Source of the DNA: Phoenix dactylifera
Taxonomy: Eukaryota; Streptophyta; Magnoliopsida; Arecales; Arecaceae
Length of the DNA stretch: 64,000 nt
Direction of reading: 5' to 3'
Assembly (NCBI RefSeq): GCF_009389715.1
Contig: NC_052400.1
Span: 3,162,001-3,226,000 of the forward strand
Under the pieces are notes generated by a model. That model saw only the letters and a list, made by a program, of their open reading frames with translations, did no database searches and had not been told where the DNA came from. Positions 12,301-24,482 of this stretch are shown here, in pieces (position 1 is the stretch's first letter; each line of letters starts with the position of its first letter). The translations under genes and the position numbers were made by a program.

Positions 12301-13496
12301 ATCCTCCTGACTGTCTCCTGATCCTCAGACACCCGCCCACTGCTGTCCCTAATCCGGCCAATCCAGTTCCGATGTCTCCTGATGATGGTCGACTGGTGAA
12401 AGAAACTGGTGTTCCGATCCCCCTCCCTAATCCACTGAATCCTGGACTTTTGCCTCCAAAACACCTCCTGCTGCCTCAAAAGGGAGGTGTGTCTAGCCAG
12501 TAGCCCCCTGAGCTCCCCCTGATCCACCTCTGAAAGACCACCCCCTCTGTCCTCAAGTGCCTGTAGCCTAGTGATGGATGCCTCTGTCTCCTCCACCCTC
12601 CTGAAGATATTCCCCACCTCCTCCTTATTCCACCTTTGCAAACGGCGTCTGGTTAGCTCAAGTTTCCGGGTAACCCTATACATCACATCCCCCCTAACCG
12701 GCATCTGCCACGCCTCTCTCACCACCTCCCACGACCGTGGGTAAGACAGCCATAATTTCTCAAAGCGAAAAGGACAATGAACGGGAAAGGTATGAGAGGT
12801 ACTCACCAATACTGGGCAATGGTCAGAAGCAATCCTGGGCAGGTGGCGCACCAAGAAATCCAGAAACCTCTGAAGCCATCCGGGCGTCGCGTACACTCGG
12901 TCAATCCGCTCCCAAACACGTGCCATCCCCAGCCTGTTGTTGCACCAAGTGAAGCGCGGGCCAGTGAAACCAAGATCAGCCAGCCCATTGGACTGTATAA
13001 AGTCCTGGAACTCTCTGACCTCAATGTTGTTGGAGAAGACCTTACCCCCTCTCTTGTCCTCCGGGCTGTCAATGCAATTGAAGTCCCCTGCCATCATCAC
13101 AGGGTGGCCAAGCTGAATGATGTTGGTGGCCTCCTCCCACAAGAGTCTCCTCTCCCGATAATTTGTACTGGCATATGTGGCTAAAATGACCCACGGAGGC
13201 CCGGCCCCCTCAGAGATAACCAGGATCACCTGTTGGTTGCACTTGTGGAAGACATCAATACCAACACCCCCCAGCCTCCATAACACCATGATGCCCCCTG
13301 AGAGGCCCCGAGAGTCCACCGCATATGTCCTCCATGATCGCGGAATGGCACGCCTAGCTCGTTCCAAACTGGATCCCGACAGTCGGGTCTCAAGCAAAAC
13401 ACAAACATCTGGGTCATGCAAACTCACTAACCTTCGGAAGGCCGGCCGAAAGGAAGGCTTCCCCGCTCTCCGACAGTTCCAAAGAAGAACCTTCAT
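9342..13496 (-). pseudogene. LINE ORF2: endonuclease, reverse transcriptase, zf-RVT, RNase H, with one internal stop
   Basis: ORF2 spans 1384 codons plus a stop, close to plant L1 length. The endonuclease occupies residues 1-230 (LLWNCRR with N7; E36; GDFN with D138 and N140; SDHCP with D225 and H226). Reverse transcriptase spans about 440-800, with KLDMERAYD (D586), GLRQGCPLSP and the catalytic FADD (691-694). The zinc-binding domain lies at about 1045-1110 (CGACQ, then H and C). RNase H spans about 1215-1350, with D1229 (NFDGS), E1269, D1294 and D1342 as the acidic residues. Codon 837 (10986-10988) is TGA in the same frame, at a place where the family has Trp (the FxWG motif after the RT), so a single G-to-A change explains it. 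All catalytic residues are kept. The ATG follows the ORF1 stop after two bases and opens with the usual endonuclease start (MKVLLWNCR). Confidence 0.92.
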
Positions 13497-13498
13497 AA

Positions 13499-15532
13499 CT
13501 ACACTTGGGAATTTTGATGCATGGCCACCCCTTCGGGGTCTTGCAGCCCTCCCTCCTTACCACACGCCGCACCCTCTTCCGGCCCGGCCATCTCAAGCAC
13601 CACCTTCAACTTATGTACCAAGGCTTCATGTGCCGTTTCACGTGGATGCCCGGTGCTCACAAGCTCACTCTGAACCTCCATCTCCCTGGGCTTCTCTGCC
13701 GTTCCCCCTATAGACACCACACCCAGGGTCTTCTTCCCAAGTGAGCAGTCTCTGGTAGTAATCAACATCTCATCCCGCACAGTCTCGGTCCATTCACCAT
13801 TCCTGGTTCCTCCGCAGACCGAACTGGGAGATGACCCGATCTCCGCTGGCGGGAGACCACCTCGCCCGAGCTCGTCCACCGCCCGAGCATCCACCCCGCC
13901 TGGCACCACCGGAGGCAGACCCCCCTCTCCACCGCACACCGCCATCCCCCGTCGAGAAACTCGATCCGCAGAAGGTCGTTCCCGGTTACAGCCACCCTTG
14001 CCGCCCCGGCCGACAGACCTCCCACCTCGCAGGCCTTCCGCGACCGCCGGAGACGCGCTCCGACTCCTGAAGCGCCGCCGGTCACCGTTCTTGTTCGCCG
14101 CCCCATCCTCCGGCACACGAGCATCCGGCACAAAGCACCCGGGCACAGGGGGGGCCGAGTGGTCTCGAGCCAGACCACGCTCCGGCCCGAGGGCCCCCCG
14201 CCGCTTTGAAGGGCTTCTGGCCCTTTTCATTGGGCTGGGTCCATTCTTCAGATTGAGAGGGCCCAGCCCAGGCCCCTGATCACAAACCCCGGTCCGGACC
14301 GGGCCCACTTGGCCTTGGACCGCTCCCTGCCGAGTTAGACTCGGTGTCGACTCGGACCGCTGCATCAGTGTCGCCGCCCCGCCCAACACCGGTTCGATGC
14401 CTTCCGCTCCCTTCGCCGGCGAGACGCGCCGAGCGACCTTCTTAGGCTTCCGCCAGCCCTCAGAGTCCGGCGATGACTGAGGCTCGCTCGCCCCTCCCTT
14501 GGCTGGACACGGGCCCGAGTCGGTATGAACCGGTTCCCGAGTCGGCACGGTGCGGGGAGTCGCCGTCCCCTTCGGCCTCACCGGAACCCTAGCCCCACCG
14601 CCTCCTCGCTGTGCCGGAAACCTAGAAGAGGTCATCCATGGGCCGAAGACTCTCGGCTTGCTCCCCCCGGGTAAGTTTCCCTTCGTGGACGACGAAGGAC
14701 CGCCAGGATCTTCATTAACCACCGGGATCGATCTCCCTTCCGCCTCGCAGAATCGGCACTCCCCCGCCTGATGACCGGTGCGGGCACAGAGGTAGCAAAG
14801 GCTCGGCAGGTCTTCGTAAACGAAGGCCTGCCAGAACCTATTCTTCCCCCATTGGACTAGCGTGCCAGGAACCAGAGGGAGGCTGGCGTCGATCTCGACC
14901 TTGGCTCGGGCATAGCCGGCCCTCCGCCTCTCACTTGACACTGCATCGAGCACTAGTGGCCTACCCGCCGCCGCCCCCATCTCCAGGATGGATGCATCGT
15001 CCCAGTATTCCAGCGGCAGCCCCGGTAGCCTAACCCAGACAACCGTCCGGCTAACCGAGTGGATGCCCGGAACAAAATCAGGCCGCCAGTCCTCCATCGA
15101 CATCAGCTGGCCCCCCACCAGCCAAGGGGCCACTGCCATTGCCTTCGCCCGCTCCTCCCCTGACCCGAACCGGATTGTCAGGACGCCCTCCGCCATTGGA
15201 AGAACCTCCACCGGTAGCTGGAGTTTGGCCCGTCCTCTGAGTTCACGGGCCACAATCTCTGCCGGAATGCGCCGCCCCAGACTCTTGGCGTGCACAGCTC
15301 TCCCCTCCCACTCACTCCGCGCCTGCAGCACCCTCTCCGTCGGCAGCGTAACCACCCGGGGAAAACGGCGCTCGAGCTCAGCCAATTTCTCCTCGGTGAA
15401 CCTGTGGCAACCCACCTCCGGTAGGGACGGAAGCCCTCGCGCCACCCCAGCCCACCGTGGATTAGTCTCAGCCCGGCCTGGCAAGGGAACATCCCGTTTC
15501 CCCCGGTCAGCAGCCCCGCCGGCGGCTGCCAT
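13499..15532 (-). CDS. LINE ORF1: DUF4283 and zinc-knuckle protein
   Basis: An uninterrupted frame of 677 residues. Residues of about 75-235 resemble the DUF4283 domain common in plant L1 ORF1 proteins, with the WVRLPGLPLEYW segment at 166-177. A CCHC zinc knuckle follows at C246-C249-H254-C259 (CYLCARTGHQAGEC). The C-terminal 400 residues are Pro-, Gly-, Arg- and Ser-rich and probably disordered, as is usual. The protein would bind LINE RNA in the ribonucleoprotein particle. The stop codon TAG is separated from the ORF2 ATG by TT only. The long plus-strand frames seen opposite are GC-rich shadows. Confidence 0.9.
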   Translation of the reverse strand: MAAAGGAADRGKRDVPLPGRAETNPRWAGVARGLPSLPEVGCHRFTEEKLAELERRFPRVVTLPTERVLQARSEWEGRAVHAKSLGRRIPAEIVARELRGRAKLQLPVEVLPMAEGVLTIRFGSGEERAKAMAVAPWLVGGQLMSMEDWRPDFVPGIHSVSRTVVWVRLPGLPLEYWDDASILEMGAAAGRPLVLDAVSSERRRAGYARAKVEIDASLPLVPGTLVQWGKNRFWQAFVYEDLPSLCYLCARTGHQAGECRFCEAEGRSIPVVNEDPGGPSSSTKGNLPGGSKPRVFGPWMTSSRFPAQRGGGGARVPVRPKGTATPRTVPTREPVHTDSGPCPAKGGASEPQSSPDSEGWRKPKKVARRVSPAKGAEGIEPVLGGAATLMQRSESTPSLTRQGAVQGQVGPVRTGVCDQGPGLGPLNLKNGPSPMKRARSPSKRRGALGPERGLARDHSAPPVPGCFVPDARVPEDGAANKNGDRRRFRSRSASPAVAEGLRGGRSVGRGGKGGCNRERPSADRVSRRGMAVCGGEGGLPPVVPGGVDARAVDELGRGGLPPAEIGSSPSSVCGGTRNGEWTETVRDEMLITTRDCSLGKKTLGVVSIGGTAEKPREMEVQSELVSTGHPRETAHEALVHKLKVVLEMAGPEEGAACGKEGGLQDPEGVAMHQNSQV

Positions 15533-15646
15533 TTGGCGAGCCCACCAGCTGCTCGGAGAAATGCCGAGTTCTCTCTCTCTCTCCTCACTCTCTCTCTCTC
15601 CTCACCAAGTGCTGCTTTGGAAACCGGCTTCTGGAACGGTCCACTT

Positions 15647-15661
15647 GACATCCTTTGATTT
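15647..15661. repeat. Right target-site duplication of the LINE
   Basis: Exact copy of GACATCCTTTGATTT from 9299-9313. It directly abuts the 5' end of the LINE, so the element was inserted full-length rather than 5'-truncated. Confidence 0.88.
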
Positions 15662-18600
15662 CATCCACATACTTCATCTCTAATTAGTGTTTGTCCGCAG
15701 AAGTTGCTGCATGGCAGAAAAGGCCACAAGAGCATATATTTGAATCTTATGGTGAGGTACAATCCTGGTTGTTTTCCTATGTAAATATTCTTGTATGAAC
15801 CATTCAAAAAAAGTTCTTGTATTATTATGTCCAATGCTGCTGTCACATGCATCTAGAGTGAAAGTTTATCTTATTGTGACCAGGAATCTTTTTATGCAAA
15901 AGCTTCTTTTGGTGGAAGTAATTGGAAAGCTATTTCTTAACTAGATAACTAAATTGTATCTACTAATTAGCATGACTAAGAAACATTTGCTTGTAGGCAT
16001 CAATGCATGATCAAATTCTTGATAGAGATAATGTGTCTTAAAGAGTTGTAGTGTGGCATAGTTTCCATGTTAGCTACTTGTCCTTATAGGATACCCATGG
16101 CTTTTATGAAAAGTGCATGAGGGATAATATGCTTGATCTTTTAATAATGATGGGAAGAATGCCATCAATGCTTTTAAAATCCAAGGGTGTTATACGATGT
16201 TATCATGCCAAGCTCTTTCTGCCATACTCATAATGACTTGAATGGCCAAGGAAGTTTTTGGTAACTTGAGGATGGCTACTTTTTAGTGGGAAAATAAAGT
16301 ATAGATTTAGAGTTCATCAACATGATATTATGCACTTTGGATTTCACTGGCATGCTTTGTGAGCTCACATTTTGTCACCTTCATTTCTAATTTTGATGAT
16401 CTTATTTTTATGAGATATATCATTTTAAAACCTCGAATTGCTACTGCAATGGAGTGAAAGTTTCAAACTTTCTGCACGGCAATAATATCAAAAACTTAAA
16501 ATACATATATAATTTAAATTTAAGTTGATATGATACTTATGTTTACCTTTTCAGGGAGCATGTTAACTAACGAAGTTATAAATGTTAGGGAAAGGGTTTT
16601 GGGTAGAATATTTTTCCCAATAGGCTTCTGATAAGTTAATTGTTGATTGTAATGAAGTCCACAAGCCTACACTTCTGCAAATTGCTATTTCTCATTTCTA
16701 ATTCTTTACAGTCCTTGTTCTTTTCCCTTCCTCTTCTACTTATCCCACCTAAGATGTAACCCTAAATAGTTTTTCTTGTGCATACTAAGACACCTTTTGT
16801 GATTTGCATTCCATTAATAGAACTTGAGAAACAATAGATAGAGTGAAATAACTGTCAGTAGATTATGAAGCCACATGCTGACATACACATGTCGATGCAT
16901 GTGTGTGCATGCTGCACTTGTGGGCACATGTAGGTAGGTATATAGGAGAAGTCAAGAAGTATAAAATTAGAGTAGTTCTTTCCAAGCAGGGATGTTGGAA
17001 TAAGTAAACCAGAAAGTTCAGTTTAATTATTATCAGTTTTATATGGGAAATATCAATTCATCACAGAAGCTATATAAGGTCCATTAGGGTTTAGGTGATT
17101 GCTTGAAATGTTTCAGATTTTTTTTCTTGTAATGGTGTTCGAATCAGGTAAGTTCTATTTATTTATTTATTGTCTGTTCCTTCTGGATTAGGGTCTATGA
17201 TTTTACACCGTTTGTGTGCTCTAAAAAGTTTAATTATTCTATTGTTAATAGCAAAGATGGACTCTTGGGGATATTACTGAAGATTTTGCTGTTTTTGTGG
17301 TGGAACCCATGCCCTTTCTTCTGTAATCCAACTTTCTTTTCTTGCTCTTTCTTTTCACTTGTTATCTTGACATGGCCATCATGTATAAATTCGTAAATTA
17401 TTGGCCATGTATGATATTATAAATTACTTGTGCATCTTTGCTATCACTTCAAGAACTTATTATTTTTTTTAACTAGATCACTGAAGATACTGTTTGCGCT
17501 TGAGTTTTTGGCAATGCTGATGTAAATCCTCTGCATCATTTTCTTTTCTTTTAATTATTAATTGGTGGATTCATTTTTTGTTTGTCATTTTTGTTTAATG
17601 AAATTGGTCTTATGTAATTGGTGTTATGGGAATCTGACTTTAATTTTATGTGAGAGGTAAGTTTGAGAAAATGATGTGACCCAGTAAACAAAGAAGGAAA
17701 AAGAACTTTAATTAGTAAAATTTTAGAGAGTGTTGTACTTCCATTGGATCGACCAAGGCATGTAAGTTGAAAAGGGTTGTACTTGGAGGCAAAATGATTT
17801 GCATACTAACCATATTTTGATTCAATTATGCAATTAAAATCTAACATATTCATCATAAAAGCTCTTCTTTTCATCCTCCAACAGTAAGGCAAGGTGAATT
17901 GACCAAGATTGGTGCTCTTTGGTGGTTCAGGTGTATAATTGCTGTGTTGCCCTTTTTTGGGTGAGACATTGAAAGTAACTTTTACTAGCACTCACTTGTA
18001 AGATGTGCCCAACAGCCAATGTTACCTGGTGACAGTTGCATTATAACCCTTCTTTGGATAAGCATGGTTCAAACTGTAAAGAGGTGGTGCATAATCTTTG
18101 AAATCTGAGATCTGGCAAATACTTGGAACATTTGATTTTTACATCCACGTTCAAAGGCTCCATGCCATTGTTTTTACTCGAAAGTAAGGGGAGAAGTAAC
18201 ATTTTGTATAGGTAATTGTCAAAATTTGTTAGGGATATTTGGTGTCCTGGGACAGTTTTGAGAATTCTAATGGAGAACATTTACGGTGTACATTAGAGAG
18301 AAGGGAAGATGCATCCTTTCTGAAAAATTGACTTCCCAGTGGTCTAAATATGCATCAGGGTATTAAAGAGGGCAGATGAGAAGAAGAATTTCTAGGAGAT
18401 CCAGAAGAATTTATTAGGTCTATATGATGATGAATTCATGGCAAATATGTAGTGCGATGACAGTGAGGTAGCATTTCTCATGTTGGCAAGGTGGGAGCAT
18501 CAGTTACATACCCAAACCTTGGGAATTTTAGTGAATGGATTTGTATTCCTAAATAAAGGAGTTGCTGCTGACCTAATTATATAAGCAAGTTGTTTTGATC

Positions 18601-20439
18601 TGTTGAAAAGAATCATAAGGAGGCCTATGTTGGAGATTCTTTATGAAATTCCATCGATAATGGAAGGAGAATCATGTGCTTGTGACACATACTGATGCTT
18701 TTGGTATCAGATTAGATTTGATTTGGAGTAAGAGTACTCTCTTTTAAAATTGATTTTGAACTTCAGGCCTGTTGAATAAATTTTGGTCATCTTTTCGGGT
18801 TAGAAGCATAGTTATTGTAAAATTACCATGGACAATAAAGTGGTTGCTATATTGCAGTAGCTTGAGACTTATAACATGGAACTACAATATGATGAAGGAA
18901 ATAGGTTCATTGATCGTGTCCATCCATATGGAGAAATCATAGTTTATGTCATGATGGAGGTACTTTTGTGTAACATGCTTCCGCTGACGGTCAGTGTTGG
19001 TGATGTTATTCAAATTGAGAAATAAATAGAAAAGTAGATCATATTGCAAGCTTCCAAGATATTTTAGGTAGTCAGATGTTTAGTCCATACTGTGGATGGA
19101 AATCTTTTGTGTTTGACCTGACAATTTTTTTCGTTCCCGGACATGAATGGGAGGTTCTGGCTAACTGCTGATGGACCAAAAAGCTGTTGTATGTGAGCTG
19201 GAGAATTTCAGCCAGACTGGTGAGTTTTTGTTTCTGCAGCGGCTCCAATCTTAACATGCCGTGATTTTTTCGGTTAGTTTGACATGCTGTGGTTTACTAT
19301 TCTGGTCAGAGTTATGAATTCAATTTTGTTGTAGTTTCTATTGAATGAGAACAGTCCCAAAGTCTTGCCTTAGTTTTTTGACGGTGGTAACAGTGAATTC
19401 ATTCTCTTTCAATTTCATTAAATGGCAGCATGCTTGTTGAACGCTTTGCCTTGGTCCACTTAAACGTCTCATGCTTCTACAATTCTTTTCTATGTCGGTA
19501 GGATTAAATATGTCTTCTGTTTTTTAAGGGTGAATCATGGTAGGATTTTAGGGGAGGTGGGTTTGAAAGGAACGCAAGTGAATGACGAGGATTTATTTAA
19601 AAAATATATATAAAGAGGATTTTGAAGCACAATTGCTTGGGGTTTCTAAACTCTATATATTTTCAATTTGTTTGTAATATTCGGACCTTGTCATGGAAGG
19701 AGGGTTGTGTTCCTTCCCTTCATCGCTCATTCTCTTCAAGATTGATGGAGAAGTTTGCTAAATCTTTTATGCCTCTATAATGAATCTTGAAATAATGAAG
19801 TCCACCTACTTTATGTTCTTTTTTTTTTCACGCAATTATCTACCTCATCATTTATGTTCTATCATCTTACCCGTGCTGTCTGTCTTTCCATGTTCCAGTT
19901 AAAGTTCTGTCAACTTTCTAACCATCAAGCCGGTCAAGTTTCATACGAGCCGGTGCAGTTATAAAATCTCATTCCAACAGCATGTCCTACCAACCTTCTA
20001 CATGCTGCAGAGCGGTCAAACTGAATCCTGAATCGGGTTTCACAATTTACTAACCTTCTTACCTAAGTAGAAAGGAAAATAGTCATCAGAACATAAGTTA
20101 ACGCTCGTCATCCCTGAGAATGTTTAAATGGTAACTTCTGATGAGTTGCTCATTTTTAATAGTTACCTGAGTCAGAAAGGTTGGTGCAGATCCAGGTCAG
20201 AGCTGGAAACGGAGCTCCCAAGAATATTTTGAGAGGTGCCCAGGGAACAGATATTGGAGCGAGATTATGGAGAGACCTGCAGAACACCAGTGCAGGTATC
20301 TAGGTCCGCTTGATTCTTTGCAAACCTGGAGTTCATTGATTTGCCCTTTCCAGCTCTAGAATGCAATTCCTTTGAGCTCCTTTTGTTGTCCACCGTCCAA
20401 AGTGGAATATTTGGAGGATTAATCTAGCTGTTTGGTACC
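15662..20439. other. Gene-poor stretch, nothing recognised
   Basis: AT-rich DNA with only short, low-quality frames on both strands. I see no conserved protein motifs, RNA genes or clear transposon ends. It continues the sequence interrupted by the LINE. A short segment around 20170-20300 is more balanced in composition and ends next to a GT, but I cannot assign it. Confidence 0.4.
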
Positions 20440-20566
20440 ATACAAGGGACGGGAAGTAATACCTTTTTCTCTCTTTTTTTCCCCAACCATCACCGAATAA
20501 GTTTTACTTCCTTTGTCTGGGGGGAAAAGAAAAAAGAAAAAGGTGTTACTTCCCGCCCCTTTGTAT
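20440..20566. repeat. Long hairpin / small foldback element
   Basis: Left arm 20440-20484 and right arm about 20521-20566 are reverse complements over about 45 bp with only a few mismatches, around a loop of about 36 bases. The shared core is GGGAAGTAA on the left and TTACTTCCC on the right, followed by matching C/T-rich and G/A-rich runs. It could be a MITE-like foldback element or the stem of a small-RNA precursor. No protein is encoded. Flanking target duplications are not clear. Confidence 0.55.
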
Positions 20567-21797
20567 AAGAGGTCAGGTGTTCAATTCTTGGTCGAATATT
20601 GAACCGGGTTCTGGAGTTTGCTTTTCATCACAACCAACGAGTTCGTACTTCGGGAATCAGCTCAGATGAGCCATCCTTTTGCATCCGACCCCGAGTGGCT
20701 GCAAAAAAACTGCAGGCAATATCATATGCCTCGGTCATGGTTTTAAAATTGTGGCTTGTTGTTATCTTCTGTCCCTTGATTGCATTAAGACAGACATAAA
20801 CAAAGATGTTGATTATGGATTTTTATTTGTTAGCACCAGTATAATGATTTTGGTTGTTAGAAAAATTAATATATCGTTGTTGTAACATTCGGAAGCTTGT
20901 AATCGATCATCAGATTATCCTTTGGACTCATGTTATTCAGAGCAGTAAGAATTTCATCTTTCACCTGCACAGTAAGTCTATAATGATATATTAGAACACT
21001 GATATTATATAATATAATATATCGATGTATGATGATATAATATAATACAATATTATATTTATAGTATAATATAATAATAAAAATATAAAATATTATTATT
21101 AATATTATTATTATTATTATATATTAATATTATTATTTTTTATAATTATTATATTTATTATAGATATTTTGGTCTAAAAAGAAAAAAATTATAATTTAAA
21201 ATAGCATTATGACAGAGCTAAATATGCTTTTTGGGGAAAAACTTCAAAATAAAGTTTTTTTCAAAAAATTATTTCAGATTTCTAATTTTGATTTTTTATT
21301 AAATATCCTATCCCATCTAAAAATAATTTTACAGAATTAAAAAATATTTTCTAACTTTTTCGAAAGCTTCACCAAATGAGCCTTGTACTCTGGAGGAACT
21401 CAAACGGGAGTACACGGGTTCCTCTCATGTGGGATCCTATTCCAGTGAGAGGGGAGAGAGTGGGGTTAGGCGTGCGTCACTACGATTTTGGTTGCTTTTA
21501 AGCTTTGCACCCTCGATCCACGCCCATCTGCGTGTCCCTGGCGATCAGTTTAAGGCGAAAGGGCCCAGACTTCAGAGAGGGAGAGAGAGAGAGAGACCAC
21601 CGTCCCTCTTCGTTGCAACGTGTACTCTTGTCAGGCCGGGATGAGTTGTCCACTCCGCCCACGCAATCTAAGCAGGACCACTTTTCTTTTCTTTTTTCTT
21701 TTCTTCTTTCCCATCTCCGTCTCACTTTCCAACCTTTCTTTTCCTTCACTTCTCCTTGCCTTCGGCAACTTTTTATTTATGTATTTATTTTTTTGCT

Positions 21798-21804
<7 letters not shown>

Positions 21805-21834
<30 letters not shown>
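21805..21834. repeat. (CT)15 microsatellite
   Basis: An uninterrupted CT dinucleotide run inside a pyrimidine-rich tract (21680-21860). Such runs are common in plant 5' leaders, but no gene is attached here. Confidence 0.9.
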
Positions 21835-21837
<3 letters not shown>

Positions 21838-22344
21838 TCCTTCCATTGTTGCCTTTCTTTTTTTATGTTTCCCTTGTCGTCCGCAAGCAGCATGCAGCAC
21901 CAAAGACAAGTAAAAAGACCCATGGGATCATGCTATATATCAAATTAAAAAGGAATTAAAACCAGCAGCAGGGCTGATCGAAGCGGACAAAGAGACTTTG
22001 GCATTTGTCTTGGTTCGCTGTCAGATATGGGTGGTGCGTCGAATCCCAATGCTTCTTCTCGATATCCAGCGAGCAGGAGATGCCGAGAATCTCCCATTTT
22101 TCATTATCATATTTTTACGATGATCATACGACATGTGTACAGGGACGGCAGGATATCATGACAGTTGTCACTCCACATTTCCTGCTATTGTATTCTGTAT
22201 ATTGTCGATATCCATTCAATGCTCGACTTACTTCTGTATCTTCCCCGCATAAAATCCCCGTATCCAAGTGGTGGGTTGGAGAGGGTTGGTCATGCCTCGC
22301 TGAGCTCCTGACCAAACCCAACCAAATAAAAAAAATATATGCCA

Positions 22345-22375
<31 letters not shown>

Positions 22376-24439
22376 TTCTACAGTACACCATCAAGCATCT
22401 AATTAAGTTTAGCTTAAACACATTTGTTTTTTTTTTTATAAAGATGACATACACACATATCTAAGGTGGTGTGTCTGGCGTGGCTCCTCCTCTCCTCTTC
22501 ATCTCCAATCTATTTCTAAATTCTTCGGTTGCATTTGGATTTTAGTTATTTAAATCCGCTTGTTCGAGGCCACAGTACCCGCATAGCTAGTTGCTGGATG
22601 CGATGGACGTGTGGCTCTCTCTTTATTAGCACAATAACGCACAATAGTTAACCTAGCAACTAGCGGTATTAAGAAAAAAAACACATACATAAAATTTTTT
22701 TGTTATAATCATCAATATGAAATAGTAAATATTCAATAAACATTATGATCATTGATTAGTTTGAACTATAATTTTTAGAGAAATAAGAGAGATTTTATAA
22801 TTCCAGAAGACAAAGGCAATGAAGGACATAGCCAGAAAAACGAGATCGAGAGAGAAACACCTAACTGCAACTCGTAAAAGGTGCTTGAGATGCCGAAACA
22901 CTTGGGATGTCCCACCGGGACTTGCTGGGCAATTTTTTTTTATCAATCTTAAAGAGCTAGAGTTTTGGAAAGAGAGAGGTAGGTAGATTTTTTTAGTATA
23001 GCACTATTTCACTTACCAGACCTAACGTATCCCATCCATCGACTTGAGGTCTCGTTGGGTGTGTGCCTTATTTCCAATGGACGGGCACTCTCTAATCTCG
23101 GCCTAACTAAAAGAAGGCAAACTCTAGAACCTTAAGCTTTTTCCTATTTTTCTTTCCTTCTCTGGCTATCTCTCTCTTACCCTGGCTGTTGAGCCTCCAA
23201 AAGCCTCTCCAACACCTCTTTGTTTTGAAAATTTTAAAAAAAAGAGAAAAAAAAAAGAAAAAAAAAGAAAAAAAAATTGTATTTCTGCCTATCAATTACA
23301 ATGTACATAAATAATTTTTATATAAAACTAGAAAGCTGACGAAGTTTGGTAAGACCAATTAAGCTTGGCACAATCAATTACAAATCAATTAAGATAAAGT
23401 TTGATAAGGCTGACTAAATTTGGCACTATCAGCCTTTATGGAGGCCGACTATGTTTGGCATAATAAATGATCCTACAATAATTTTAACACTTTGCTCAAA
23501 GTTGGAGCCTGCAATTGCCAAAATTCTAATATATTTGTTTGAGGTGATTGTTATCGTACATAAATGCAGTGATAAACAAAAGCTATAGTTATATTGAACA
23601 TTAGACGTTGCACAAAACTCCGATATATTTGTCTAAAATAATTGTTTCATAAAAAACTGCTATTATATCAATATTTAGATATTATCTAGATACAGAGATT
23701 ATTTTTTCTCGCAAGAATACAATCATAATTAAAACTTTCCTTGTGCCAAAAGAAAAAATCTTTTTATTTTATCTTGATTTAGGAGAGTGTTGAATCTTTC
23801 CTTCGATTTCGTTTCTCCGGTACCATCCTTGCTAGAAATGCAAAAAAAAAAAAAAAAAAAAAAAATTGAAGGAGATTATTAGCATTGATGAGAAAATAAA
23901 AAACAGATATGGTAGAAGCTATATTAGTTATTTTATTCCACTGATTTGGGTTCATTGTAAAAAAAAAAAGAAGAAAGAGTTAAAAACAGTTTGTAGCATG
24001 GCCATCATGCGCTTGATAAAACTAATAGCTAAAAATATTTGGTTAAAAGGTCCAAAATATGATGCTAATATTATTTTATTCGTAAGCCTAATTACCATTA
24101 TAACAAAATAAGAGTCATATACTAAATTTCTATTTGAATATTCATTACTAAAATATATAATGACTTACCTCTGAAACCACTGTAACGGTGTTATCTTATA
24201 CCGATTTCTGAGGGGGCAGCGGGAGGATCTTTCCGCATATTGCATTATTAGTAGATCCATCCAGGTTCCATAGGGCCCAGCACTTAAACAATAATAAATA
24301 TTTTTCTATTTAATGCCACCTATCACCTCAGTGAGGAATGCAGTGGACTTTCCCATGAAGCCAAGGCAAATATTAAAAGCCATCTCTTTTCTGATACGCT
24401 TGATAAAGTAGAGAATATAATCCATAACCGTATATCTCG

Positions 24440-24440
<1 letters not shown>

Positions 24441-24475
<35 letters not shown>

Positions 24476-24482
24476 TATATAT
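24441..24482. repeat. (ACAT)n/(AT)n compound microsatellite
   Basis: About seven ACAT units are followed by an AT run. Intergenic. Confidence 0.9.

Larger units (their letters stand above)
9314..15646 (-). mobile_element. Full-length L1-type LINE (non-LTR retrotransposon)
   Basis: This 6.3-kb element on the minus strand is complete. It has a 5' UTR of about 114 bp with CT-rich repeats (about 15570-15602), ORF1 (15532-13499), ORF2 (13496-9342) and a poly(A) tail, seen here as a run of 17 T at 9311-9327. Exact 15-bp target duplications flank it. ORF1 has a DUF4283-type domain and one CCHC knuckle. ORF2 has an APE-type endonuclease, reverse transcriptase, a zf-RVT zinc-binding domain and a C-terminal RNase H, the domain set of plant L1 elements. 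It is much more GC-rich than its flanks. The only clear lesion is one in-frame TGA in ORF2, so the insertion looks young. Flanks 9299 and 15661 join into ordinary AT-rich intergenic DNA. Confidence 0.95.

Noticed and set aside
12737-13713. Plus-strand frames of 130-180 residues over the LINE
   Set aside because: Shadows of the GC-rich LINE ORFs on the minus strand; no domain similarity.
20170-20305. Possible orphan exon ending before GTATCT
   Set aside because: Balanced composition and an open short frame, but no recognisable protein and no partner exons.
21429-21948. Several overlapping frames with Ser/Leu/Phe or Arg/Glu/Lys runs
   Set aside because: Translations of CT/GA-type simple sequence; not credible proteins.
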